49,782 nt of DNA, taken from NCBI RefSeq assembly GCF_024197615.1, contig NZ_JAKUKE010000001.1, positions 344,675-394,456 on the forward strand. Direction: 5' to 3'. This stretch comes from Desulfuromonas sp. KJ2020. GTDB taxonomy: Bacteria > Desulfobacterota > Desulfuromonadia > Desulfuromonadales > SZUA-540. Both the position numbers and the translations under genes were made by a program. This document shows, piece after piece, positions 43,349-49,782 of the stretch (its first letter is position 1; every line of letters begins with the position of its first letter). The notes below the pieces were generated by a model. That model made no database searches. It saw nothing but the letters and a program-made list of their open reading frames with translations, and was not told the DNA's origin.

Positions 43349-43522
43349 TCAGCGACGCCTGATGGCATCGACGGGACAGACGCCTTCGCAGGTGCCGCAG
43401 TCGATGCACTGGTGCATGTCAACCTGGTATTTTCCATTGATGGGATGAATCGCCTGCATGGGGCACACCTCCGCACAGGCCCCGCAACCGATGCAATCTT
43501 CTGTTATCCGATGATGTCCCAC
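43349..43522 (-). CDS. 2[4Fe-4S] ferredoxin
   Basis: A 57-residue clostridial-type ferredoxin with two cluster motifs CIGCGACAEVCP and CIDCGTCEGVCP. The GTG start at 43522 has AGGAAGGA ahead, and the protein begins directly with GHHRITEDCIGC. A longer frame upstream runs antisense-like through the MAT gene and is not real. It carries low-potential electrons in the cytoplasm. It lies 61 bp downstream of the MAT gene on the same strand. Confidence 0.9.
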   Translation of the reverse strand: MGHHRITEDCIGCGACAEVCPMQAIHPINGKYQVDMHQCIDCGTCEGVCPVDAIRRR

Positions 43523-43583
43523 GGGGAAATCCTTCCTGCCAACAGGCGGGCGCGCCGCCAATACCGTTTTTACCCTGAGTGTT

Positions 43584-44789
43584 TCAGCAGACCGGGTAGT
43601 GTCCCAGCGCCAGCTTGTTACAAAGACTGGCGATGTCGTCCAGTTCGGCCTGCAGAATCTTCGCCGCTGGTTTCGACACTTCAGCCACCCCGCACCCGGC
43701 CGCCAGAATGAGCTGCAGTGCGGCCATTTTCGGGTCGTTGATCGGCGCGCCGATGCGGCTAACCAGGTATACGGCCGCTTCCCGGATGCCGTCCACCTCT
43801 TCCACCAGGCGGCGGGCCACCCGATGGGCCAGCACGTTGTAGATCTTGCCGACATGGCTGACCGGATTCTTGCCGGCCACCGCTTCGGTGCCCAGAGGGC
43901 GTCCGACGGAAATGAGGCCGTTGACACGGTTTCCCCGCCCCACCTGTCCCGAGTCGGCATCCTCCGCCGAGGTTCCCAGCAGACTCAGATAGGTGCCCTG
44001 CTGCCCCTGCCCCGCCTGATCGAGGGCATTGAAATAGAGGTGAACAGCCATTTCATGGGTCAGCGTCGAGACAAAACGGTCGAGTTCGGCGCCGATCTCT
44101 TCCTTGCGCCGGAAGTAGTCTTTTTCGGAAGCAACATAAGGGGCCAGCATCGGCATGGCCACCGTCAGATCCAGCTCTTCGCCGCGGCGAACCGCCATGA
44201 TCTTGACATCTTCGCCGGTATCGGGAAAGTCTTGCTTGAAATCGTGCCCATTGAGGTGATGCTCCAGCCCAAGGACCAGCCGCTCGGTACGGCTCAGGGG
44301 ATAAAAGCCCACGGCCGCCGAGGTGTCGTTGGCCGCCAGCACCTCCCCCGGACGGCTGAAGATGCCCGTCAACTCAGCGGAGCCGGGGGCCAGGACCACC
44401 CGGCAGCGCAGGTGACGATCGACCTCGACAGCGGGCAGATGCTCGCGAAACCACTGGCGAGCCGCCTCCGTGGCAATCTCTTTGACGGGGATCTTGTCGC
44501 CGCCGTAGGCCAGGGTGGCACGGTCACCGATATAGAGATCCATGGGCCGTTGCACACGCCCGCCGCCGAACCACTTGCGGGTACGCCCGGCGACCAGCAG
44601 GCCCTTGTCCACATTATGGTGGAGGATGACGCCGAAGCGCTCCCGATAGGCTTGGCACAGAGCCACGGAGACGGCGTCCATGGCGGCGTCGCAGATGGAA
44701 TCGGGATGCCCCAGACCCTTGCGCTCGACGATTTCCATCGGACGCCGCTCCATGGGGGCAACAGGCAGCTCTTCGACAACCAGGCGCAC
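43584..44789 (-). CDS. Archaeal-type S-adenosylmethionine synthetase
   Basis: A 401-residue enzyme making SAM from methionine and ATP. It matches the archaeal MAT family rather than bacterial MetK: IVERKGLGHPDSICD (residues 19-33), LHHNVDKG, FGGGRVQRPM, AANDTSAAVGF, VGRGNRVNGLI and AGKNPVSHVGKIYN are all archaeal-type signatures. GTG start at 44789 with GGGAGG at 7 nt. Bacteria with this type are a minority, so ancient transfer is likely; nothing in base composition looks recent. Supply of SAM may matter to the radical SAM-methyltransferase fusion nearby (inference). The ferredoxin follows downstream. Confidence 0.93.
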   Translation of the reverse strand: MRLVVEELPVAPMERRPMEIVERKGLGHPDSICDAAMDAVSVALCQAYRERFGVILHHNVDKGLLVAGRTRKWFGGGRVQRPMDLYIGDRATLAYGGDKIPVKEIATEAARQWFREHLPAVEVDRHLRCRVVLAPGSAELTGIFSRPGEVLAANDTSAAVGFYPLSRTERLVLGLEHHLNGHDFKQDFPDTGEDVKIMAVRRGEELDLTVAMPMLAPYVASEKDYFRRKEEIGAELDRFVSTLTHEMAVHLYFNALDQAGQGQQGTYLSLLGTSAEDADSGQVGRGNRVNGLISVGRPLGTEAVAGKNPVSHVGKIYNVLAHRVARRLVEEVDGIREAAVYLVSRIGAPINDPKMAALQLILAAGCGVAEVSKPAAKILQAELDDIASLCNKLALGHYPVC

Positions 44790-44940
44790 AGGATCCTCCC
44801 GCTTTCAATCCGACCAAGGGGACGCTACACTTCTGTTTACTGTAGCCCTGGCAGCAGGCTTGTCAACCGACGGGACGGTGGCAGCAGGATTGCCATCTCC
44901 CCCTCATTCTGTCATGATCGGGCAAGAAACAGGAGGTGCG

Positions 44941-45891
44941 GTGCAGAACGACAGCGCATACGAGCAGACGGCGTCAAAAGGATCCGAACAGCCCGAGTGG
45001 CTTCGTATCCTTCCGGAGGAGCCCGCCCTGACCTGGGGACGGATGCGCCAATGGGCCCTGGTCCTCTCAGCCCGCCGCATCCCCCACCGTCGGCAGAAAA
45101 CGGAAAAAGGGTGGCACCTGCTGGCACCTCCCAGTTATCTGGCCTTGGCGGAAAAAGAAATCGCCCTTTTTGAGCAGGAAAACCGCAACTGGCCGCCGCC
45201 CGCCGAACCTCCCGTCCTGGCCGACAACAACCTGGTCACGCTTTCCGTCCTGGGTGTCCTGGCCATCTTCTACAATGTGACCCTGATGGATATCCTGGCG
45301 TTCGGCCACGCGCCCGTCGACTGGATCGCGCTCGGCAACGCCGATGCCGACAAGATTCTGAACGGCCAGTGGTGGCGGACCGTTACCGCCCTCACCCTCC
45401 ATGCCGACGCTCTGCACCTGCTGGGGAATATCGGCATCGGCGGCTTTTTCCTCGTCCTCGTCTGCCGCCAGCTTGGTTCCGGTCTCGGTTGGAGTCTGGT
45501 GCTGCTGAGCGGCACCGCCGGCAATCTGCTCAACGCCTGGATCTATCACAGCGATCATCGCTCTGTCGGGGCTTCGACGGCCCTCTTCGGCGCCGTCGGC
45601 CTGCTGGCGGGTATCCGCATGGTACAGAAGCGTCACCCCCTCTCCCGCGGATGGCTCTGGCCCCTGGCCGCCGCCCTGGCCCTGCTCGCTCTGCTCGGCG
45701 TCGGCGACGAGAACACCGACCTCGGCGCGCATCTCTTCGGCTTTGTGGCCGGCATCGTCCCCGGGCTGCTGGCCGGCCGTCGGCTCCGCCGTGCCGGCCA
45801 TCCCTCGCCGCGGGTCAACGCTCTCCTCGCCCTCCTGGCCTTGCTGACGGTCGTGCTGGCCTGGGCTCTGGCCCTTCATCTTTCAGCCTGA
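44941..45891 (+). CDS. Rhomboid-family intramembrane serine protease
   Basis: 316 residues. An N-terminal cytoplasmic region of about 95 residues is followed by at least six TM helices. Motifs: WWRTVTALTLHADALHLLGN (HxxxN region), catalytic Ser212 in VGASTALFGAVG (GxSx; the usual final Gly is Thr) and catalytic His264 in GAHLFGFVAG. It cleaves substrates inside the membrane; targets unknown. Start: GTG at 44941 with AGGAGG 4 nt ahead; an ATG at 44914 is in frame but without a site. Diverges from the MAT gene. Confidence 0.88.
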   Translation: MQNDSAYEQTASKGSEQPEWLRILPEEPALTWGRMRQWALVLSARRIPHRRQKTEKGWHLLAPPSYLALAEKEIALFEQENRNWPPPAEPPVLADNNLVTLSVLGVLAIFYNVTLMDILAFGHAPVDWIALGNADADKILNGQWWRTVTALTLHADALHLLGNIGIGGFFLVLVCRQLGSGLGWSLVLLSGTAGNLLNAWIYHSDHRSVGASTALFGAVGLLAGIRMVQKRHPLSRGWLWPLAAALALLALLGVGDENTDLGAHLFGFVAGIVPGLLAGRRLRRAGHPSPRVNALLALLALLTVVLAWALALHLSA

Positions 45892-45905
45892 GTCGCCCAC
45901 CATCC

Positions 45906-46583
45906 TCACTGCATCAGCTTGACGATTTCCGGTTCAATCTGAGCGGGAGTCAGCCCAGTCGACGCCAGCACCTCGCCCCAGGTGGTTTTCTGGGTTTGCA
46001 CTTCAGCAAAGATGTCGCCGGCAGGCCGTCCCGTCTGTCGCGACAGAAAGACGGCCAGCAGGACCTGCTGGGTGCCGGCCCCGCGGTCACGTAGCGATTT
46101 TAGTACGCCAGCCTCCACGGCGAGCAGACGACCGGCGGTCTCATCGGCGACGGCTGCCGCCAGCGCCGCGTCATCGCCACCCTGTTGGGCGATGGCCTGC
46201 ACCTGCGGCCCCAGTATATCCGCCGGCAGGGACAGCTCGCGGATAACCACCGACCAGAAACCCTTGTCGGCGCGGGCGTCCATAAGCTCACGTGTGTGAA
46301 TACCGCTTTTCTCCGACAGATAATGGACCAGCCAGAGGTCTTCCCCGGCAATGCCCCCCATGCGGGCCCGAACCACATCGGCCTTGTTGAGGGCAAAGGC
46401 CTGGGCGAAGAACGAGTTGTGGGTGGTGGCCAACAGATAATCCGTCACCTTGTGCGGCTGCTCGGGGTCGTAACTGCGATCCTTGAAGCAATGACAGTTG
46501 ATGGTGCTTTCACGAGCCGAGGCAGTGGCGGCCGTCAGCAGGGCCACCCCGAAAAACAAAACAGCCAGGAACTTCATACGCAT
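45906..46583 (-). CDS. Exported protein of unknown function in the hemerythrin operon
   Basis: About 225 residues. MRMKFLAVLFFGVALLTAAT forms a signal peptide ending near ASA. The mature protein has a Cys pair NCHCF close to its N-terminus and then a helical, Ala/Leu/Asp-rich chain (DDAALAAAVADETAGRLLAV). The CHC pair could bind a metal but no CxxCH haem site exists. AAGGA lies 7 nt before the ATG at 46583. It is the last gene of the operon that diverges from hcp, 17 bp after the hemerythrin-like gene, which ties it to nitrosative or redox stress (inference). Confidence 0.72.
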   Translation of the reverse strand: MRMKFLAVLFFGVALLTAATASARESTINCHCFKDRSYDPEQPHKVTDYLLATTHNSFFAQAFALNKADVVRARMGGIAGEDLWLVHYLSEKSGIHTRELMDARADKGFWSVVIRELSLPADILGPQVQAIAQQGGDDAALAAAVADETAGRLLAVEAGVLKSLRDRGAGTQQVLLAVFLSRQTGRPAGDIFAEVQTQKTTWGEVLASTGLTPAQIEPEIVKLMQ

Positions 46584-46600
46584 CTGTACATCCTTTCTGC

Positions 46601-47155
46601 TCAAGCGCCCAGACGCGCCTCGTAGTTTTCCACCATGCGGCGATAGTGTTCTTCCAGCCCTGCCGTCGCCGAAGCCTCGGCCTGCCGGTAGCCTTCCTGC
46701 ATGGCCGGGCGGACGTCCTCGGGGAGCACCTTTTCGGCCAGGGGGTAGAGGATATTATCCTCCTTGTCGATATGGTCGCGCAGCAGGCGGGCGTAGCCCC
46801 GGGCGTTTTCGGCGATACGGCTGACCTGGCCCGGCTCGCCCTCTTTCGCCAGCTGGGCCGCCTCTTCCATGCCGCGGACAAAATCGCGCCCCTGGTCGTG
46901 GGCCATCATCATAGCCGCCACCGGAGAATTCTCGCGGGGCATGCCGTTGGCCACCAGCGCCTTGAACAGGACGTCCTCTTCCTTGGCATGATGGAAGCGA
47001 TCAGCGTAGTTGCGAATAAAGCTCACTGCGTCGAGATAGAACTGCCAGTCGCGGAACTTGCCCTGCTCCAACAGCTCGGTATTCTTCTCCACCAGCGCGA
47101 TCATGCGCAGGATGAGCTTGTGCTCCTCCACCATCACCTGAGTTACGTTGGTCAT
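46601..47155 (-). CDS. Hemerythrin-like (HHE domain) protein
   Basis: A 184-residue soluble four-helix protein. Di-iron ligand motifs of the HHE family are visible: EEHKLILRMI near residue 11, FHHAKEEDVLFKAL near 54, MAHDQGRDF near 85 and LLRDHIDKEDNILYPLAEKV near 127. Such proteins bind O2, NO or act in Fe-S repair (RIC/YtfE-like). It is too short to include the RIC N-terminal domain. GGAGAA precedes the ATG. 2 bp separate it from the Cys-rich protein gene upstream. Confidence 0.92.
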   Translation of the reverse strand: MTNVTQVMVEEHKLILRMIALVEKNTELLEQGKFRDWQFYLDAVSFIRNYADRFHHAKEEDVLFKALVANGMPRENSPVAAMMMAHDQGRDFVRGMEEAAQLAKEGEPGQVSRIAENARGYARLLRDHIDKEDNILYPLAEKVLPEDVRPAMQEGYRQAEASATAGLEEHYRRMVENYEARLGA

Positions 47156-47157
47156 AA

Positions 47158-47616
47158 TCAGTTTCTCCTTTCACCGTCCACGCCGATAACCACCACTTCG
47201 ACCGGGATGTCCTTGCCGGAAGCTTCCAGCGCCTGTTTCACGACCATAACCATACCACGGCAGCAGGGAACCTCCATGATGGTGATGGTGACGGACTGGA
47301 TATCGTTGTGGGTGAAGATCTGGGTCAGCTTCTCCACGTAAGGGCCGCAGTCATCGAGCTTGGGACAGGCGTTGACCAGGACCTTGTCCTTGATGAAGTC
47401 CCGATGGAATTCCGCATAGGCAAAGGGGGTGCAGTCAGCGGCGATGAGCAGATTGGCGTTCTGCAGCCAGGGCGCCGTCGGCGGCACCAGGGTCAGCTGG
47501 GTCGGCCACTGGCGCAGTTCCGAAGCGATCCGTCCGCTGGCCTCCTGGGAGGTGCAGGACTTCTTTTCGATGGTGCGTACCTGGGAACCGGGGCAGCCGC
47601 AAGCGAGATTTTTCAT
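47158..47616 (-). CDS. Cys-rich Fe-S-type protein
   Basis: A 152-residue protein starting MKNLACGCPGSQVRTIEKKS, with further Cys at LLIAADCTPFAY, LVNACPKLDDCGPY and MEVPCCRGM. I recognise the block from proteins where it is fused to 4Fe-4S ferredoxin domains in anaerobes, there too near Hcp or hydrogenase-type genes, but its role is not established. AAAGGAG precedes the ATG. It lies between the DUF1858 and hemerythrin-like genes in one operon. Confidence 0.75.
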   Translation of the reverse strand: MKNLACGCPGSQVRTIEKKSCTSQEASGRIASELRQWPTQLTLVPPTAPWLQNANLLIAADCTPFAYAEFHRDFIKDKVLVNACPKLDDCGPYVEKLTQIFTHNDIQSVTITIMEVPCCRGMVMVVKQALEASGKDIPVEVVVIGVDGERRN

Positions 47617-47654
47617 GGGTGTGTCTCCTTTTAAGTCGTTATAAATCGTTATGG

Positions 47655-47870
47655 TTACTGTTCGTCCAGATAGGCGTTGATTTCGTCTTCGATCTTCTGT
47701 TCCACCTCGTCGCCGAGGGCATGGATGCTGACCACGTCCTTAAGCAGGCAGATGCCCACGCCGCAGGTCACACAGCCGATATCATATTTCGCCAGAATCT
47801 CCCCAATGCGGGGATGGTCCTTGAGAACCGTTCCTATTTGAGCCGTGCCGAGATCGTTTTTGAGTTGCAT
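47655..47870 (-). CDS. Hcp-associated redox-disulfide protein (DUF1858)
   Basis: A 71-residue DUF1858 protein of the hybrid-cluster-protein-associated type: IGTVLKDHPRIGEILAKYDI then GCVTCGVG, a CxxC redox pair, and a C-terminal helix. Start: ATG 47870 has AAAGGAG 8 nt ahead; an upstream in-frame ATG would add 39 unrelated residues. It is the first gene of the operon divergent from hcp, and the family is named for that neighbourhood. Probably reduces or repairs Hcp or similar Fe-S proteins (inference). Confidence 0.9.
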   Translation of the reverse strand: MQLKNDLGTAQIGTVLKDHPRIGEILAKYDIGCVTCGVGICLLKDVVSIHALGDEVEQKIEDEINAYLDEQ

Positions 47871-47928
47871 GCTGTTTTCTCCTTTCGTCAGGGTGAGTGC
47901 AGAATACCGACAATCCTCCGGGGAAAAC

Positions 47929-47942
47929 ATGACGCAGATCAA
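47929..47942. promoter_or_regulatory. CRP/FNR-type site, imperfect
   Basis: ATGACGCAGATCAA resembles the FNR/HcpR class (TTGAn-N4-nTCAA) with one weak half. It lies 59 bp ahead of the DUF1858 start and may serve that operon. Confidence 0.4.
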
Positions 47943-47973
47943 AAATCGAAAAAAATACGTAAATTCAGTTAAT

Positions 47974-47987
47974 TTGACCTCGGTCAA
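47974..47987. promoter_or_regulatory. HcpR-type operator of hcp
   Basis: TTGACCTCGGTCAA is a palindrome (six-base arms TTGACC/GGTCAA) of the kind described for HcpR, the CRP/FNR-family regulator of hcp genes in deltaproteobacteria. A TATAGA -10 (48042-48047) with no good -35 lies downstream, placing the site near -73, a class I activator position. Confidence 0.7.
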
Positions 47988-48125
47988 GAAAACTCTCTCC
48001 AGATTGAAAGCCCAGGCGGGTGCAATCCGGGAAAAGTCTGTTATAGATTAAAACTGTCCGTGTGATTCCCGACGCTACCGGTCTGCATAGACCCAATCTT
48101 AAACACAGAAAAGAAGGAGGACTCG

Positions 48126-49745
48126 ATGTTTTGCTACCAGTGTGAACAGACTGCTAACGGTACCGGCTGCACCAAAATCGGCGTGTGCGGCAAACAGCCC
48201 GACGTCGCCGCCCTGCAGGACCTGCTCGTCTATGGCTTGAAAGGCGTCGCCTTCTATGCCAACGAGGCGCGCAAAGCCGGCAAGAAGGACGCCGAGGTCG
48301 ATCGTTTCATGCTGGAGGGACTCTTCACCACCGTCACCAACGTCGACTTCGACGCCGAAGCCATCGTCAAGATTCTGAAAAAGTGTGCGCAAATGCGCGA
48401 CAAGGCCAAGGCTCTCGCCGGACCCGTGGTCGGAAACGTACCCGAAGCGGCCCAATGGCAGCCCGCCGCCGATACCGCCGGCCTGGTCGAACAGGGGGAG
48501 GCCCACGGCGTCCAGAGCAACGGCGTCGACCCCGACGTCAAGTCGGTGCAGGAAATCCTCATCTACGGCATGAAGGGCTACGCCGCCTACGCCGACCATG
48601 CCCTGATTCTCGGCCGGGAGAGCGATGAAATCTACGCCTTCACCCACAAGGCCCTGGCCGCCACCCTCGACAAGAGCCTCGGTCTGATGGACTTTGTCAC
48701 CCTGGCCCTGGAGTGCGGCCGCATCAATCTGGTCACCATGGAGCTACTCAACAAGGCCCACACCGACGCCTACGGCCATCCGGTGCCGACTTCTGTCCAG
48801 CTCGGCACCAAGAAGGGCAAGGCGATTCTGGTGTCAGGCCACGACCTCAAGATGCTCGAAGAGCTGCTCAAGCAGACGGAAGGCAAGGGGATCAACATCT
48901 ACACCCACGGTGAAATGCTGCCGGCTCACGGCTATCCGGGGCTGAAGAAATATCCCCACCTGGTCGGCAACTTCGGCGGCGCCTGGCAGGATCAGGCCAA
49001 GGAATTCCCCGACTTCCCCGGCGCCATCATCTTCAACACCAACTGCATCCAGCGCCCGGCCAACAGCTACAAGGACCGCCTCTTCACCTGGGGCCTGGTG
49101 CAGTGGCCCGACGTCAAACACATCGACGGCTGGGATTTCTCGGAAGTCATCCAGAAGGCCCAAGAGCATGAAGGCTTCGGCGACAACCCTGGTCAGGAAA
49201 TCCTGGTCGGTTTCGGTCACAACGCCGTCCTCGGCGTCGCCGACAAGGTCATCGACGCCGTCAAGGGCGGTCAGATCAAACACTTCTTCCTGGTCGGCGG
49301 CTGCGATGGCGCCAAAACCGGGCGCAACTACTACACCGAGTTCGCCGAGAAGGCGCCTGAGGACACCGTTATCCTCACCCTGGCCTGCGGCAAGTACCGT
49401 TTCAACAAGCTGCAGTTCGGCGACATCGGCGGCATCCCGCGTCTGCTCGACGTCGGCCAGTGCAACGACTCCTACAGCGCCGTCCAGATCGCCCTGGCTC
49501 TGGCCGATGCCTTCAAGTGCAGCGTCAACGACCTGCCTCTGTCCTTCATCCTCTCCTGGTACGAGCAGAAGGCGGTGGCGGTACTGCTGACCCTGCTTCA
49601 TCTGGGGATCAAGGACATCAAGATCGGCCCGTCGCTGCCGGCCTTCGTCACCCCGAATGTTCTCAACTTTTTGGTACAGAACTTCAACATTGGCCCCATC
49701 GGCACAGCGGACGAGGATCTTAAAGCCGCCCTCGGCACCGCCTGA
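48126..49745 (+). CDS. hcp: Hybrid cluster protein (hydroxylamine/NO reductase)
   Basis: 539 residues. The N-terminal cluster ligands Cys3, 6, 15, 21 (FCYQCEQTANGTGCTKIGVC) have the spacing of class I Hcp as in Desulfovibrio. Hybrid-cluster ligands appear in TLALECGRIN, HGEMLPAHGY, NTNCIQRP, VGGCDGAKTGRNYYTEF, LTLACGKYRF and VGQCNDSYSA, all complete. It reduces NO or hydroxylamine under anaerobiosis. AAGGAGG lies 5 nt before the ATG. It diverges from the DUF1858-hemerythrin operon with an HcpR-type site between. Confidence 0.97.
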   Translation: MFCYQCEQTANGTGCTKIGVCGKQPDVAALQDLLVYGLKGVAFYANEARKAGKKDAEVDRFMLEGLFTTVTNVDFDAEAIVKILKKCAQMRDKAKALAGPVVGNVPEAAQWQPAADTAGLVEQGEAHGVQSNGVDPDVKSVQEILIYGMKGYAAYADHALILGRESDEIYAFTHKALAATLDKSLGLMDFVTLALECGRINLVTMELLNKAHTDAYGHPVPTSVQLGTKKGKAILVSGHDLKMLEELLKQTEGKGINIYTHGEMLPAHGYPGLKKYPHLVGNFGGAWQDQAKEFPDFPGAIIFNTNCIQRPANSYKDRLFTWGLVQWPDVKHIDGWDFSEVIQKAQEHEGFGDNPGQEILVGFGHNAVLGVADKVIDAVKGGQIKHFFLVGGCDGAKTGRNYYTEFAEKAPEDTVILTLACGKYRFNKLQFGDIGGIPRLLDVGQCNDSYSAVQIALALADAFKCSVNDLPLSFILSWYEQKAVAVLLTLLHLGIKDIKIGPSLPAFVTPNVLNFLVQNFNIGPIGTADEDLKAALGTA

Positions 49746-49782
49746 TCGCCAAGGTGAGTCCCACAAAAAAGAGGAGGAAGGC

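Noticed and set aside
43523-43960. N-terminal extension of the ferredoxin into the MAT gene
   Set aside because: The upstream part is the MAT gene in another frame; the GTG at 43522 with AGGAAGGA gives a normal 57-residue ferredoxin.
1-49782. tRNA, rRNA, CRISPR array, insertion sequence, prophage or attachment-site signals
   Set aside because: No cloverleaf-like 3'-ends, no regular spacer repeats, no transposase or integrase, and gene content and base use look uniform throughout.

Overview
The window looks like chromosome of a GC-rich, anaerobic, metal- or sulfur-reducing bacterium of the Desulfuromonadales (Geobacter/Desulfuromonas/Pelobacter relatives). This is inferred from gene content: two tandem six-haem c-type cytochromes, a sensor kinase with c-type haem motifs in its periplasmic domain, FeoAB, a class I-type hybrid cluster protein, an archaeal-type S-adenosylmethionine synthetase, and abundant sigma54 and c-di-GMP machinery. 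I saw no rRNA, tRNA, CRISPR array, insertion sequence or phage gene.

Layout. 1-2826: 3' part of an NtrC-type regulator, convergent with a haem-motif histidine kinase. 2943-9651: phosphate operon pstS-pstC-pstA-pstB-phoU on the minus strand, closed by a terminator and preceded by two Pho-type promoters; both permeases carry large extra domains. 9818-13041: a DMT exporter, a YceH protein, a tiny membrane protein, a charged coiled-coil secreted protein and TruC. 13068-18408: aconitase AcnA and the phosphate two-component pair phoR/phoB, with phoB behind a Pho promoter of the same geometry as those of pstS. 18433-23431: an SDR, a thioredoxin/DsbD-like membrane protein and PEP carboxylase. 23441-28976: a c-di-GMP cluster (PBPb-PAS-GGDEF-EAL protein, HD-GYP protein, lipoprotein). 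29221-32182: threonine aldolase, a small periplasmic protein and the tandem cytochromes. 32364-36334: pepN, an NAD-binding epimerase-like protein, DUF2835 and a BFD-like Fe-S protein. 36449-40054: a small secreted protein and a 1016-residue radical SAM / ArsM-like methyltransferase / DUF5714 fusion. 40135-42501: feoA-feoB plus a previously easy-to-miss 55-residue zinc-ribbon gene, driven by a promoter enclosed by two Fur-like boxes. 42721-45891: a small exported protein behind a sigma54 promoter, a 2[4Fe-4S] ferredoxin, archaeal-type MAT and a rhomboid protease. 45906-49745: a nitrosative-stress region in which hcp diverges from a four-gene operon (DUF1858, Cys-rich Fe-S-type protein, hemerythrin-like protein, unknown exported protein), with HcpR/FNR-like palindromes between them.

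How the parts fit. PstSCAB-PhoU takes up phosphate and signals to PhoR, which phosphorylates PhoB; the direct repeats CTAACA-N5-CTAACA placed 9 nt ahead of a -10 box at pstS (twice) and at phoB link these loci in one regulon. Iron supply (Feo) and NO/redox defence (Hcp, hemerythrin-like protein, ferredoxin) fit anaerobic Fe-S-rich physiology. The most novel object is the radical SAM-ArsM-DUF5714 fusion: its middle domain keeps counterparts of all three arsenic-binding cysteines of ArsM, yet no classical ars gene is in view.
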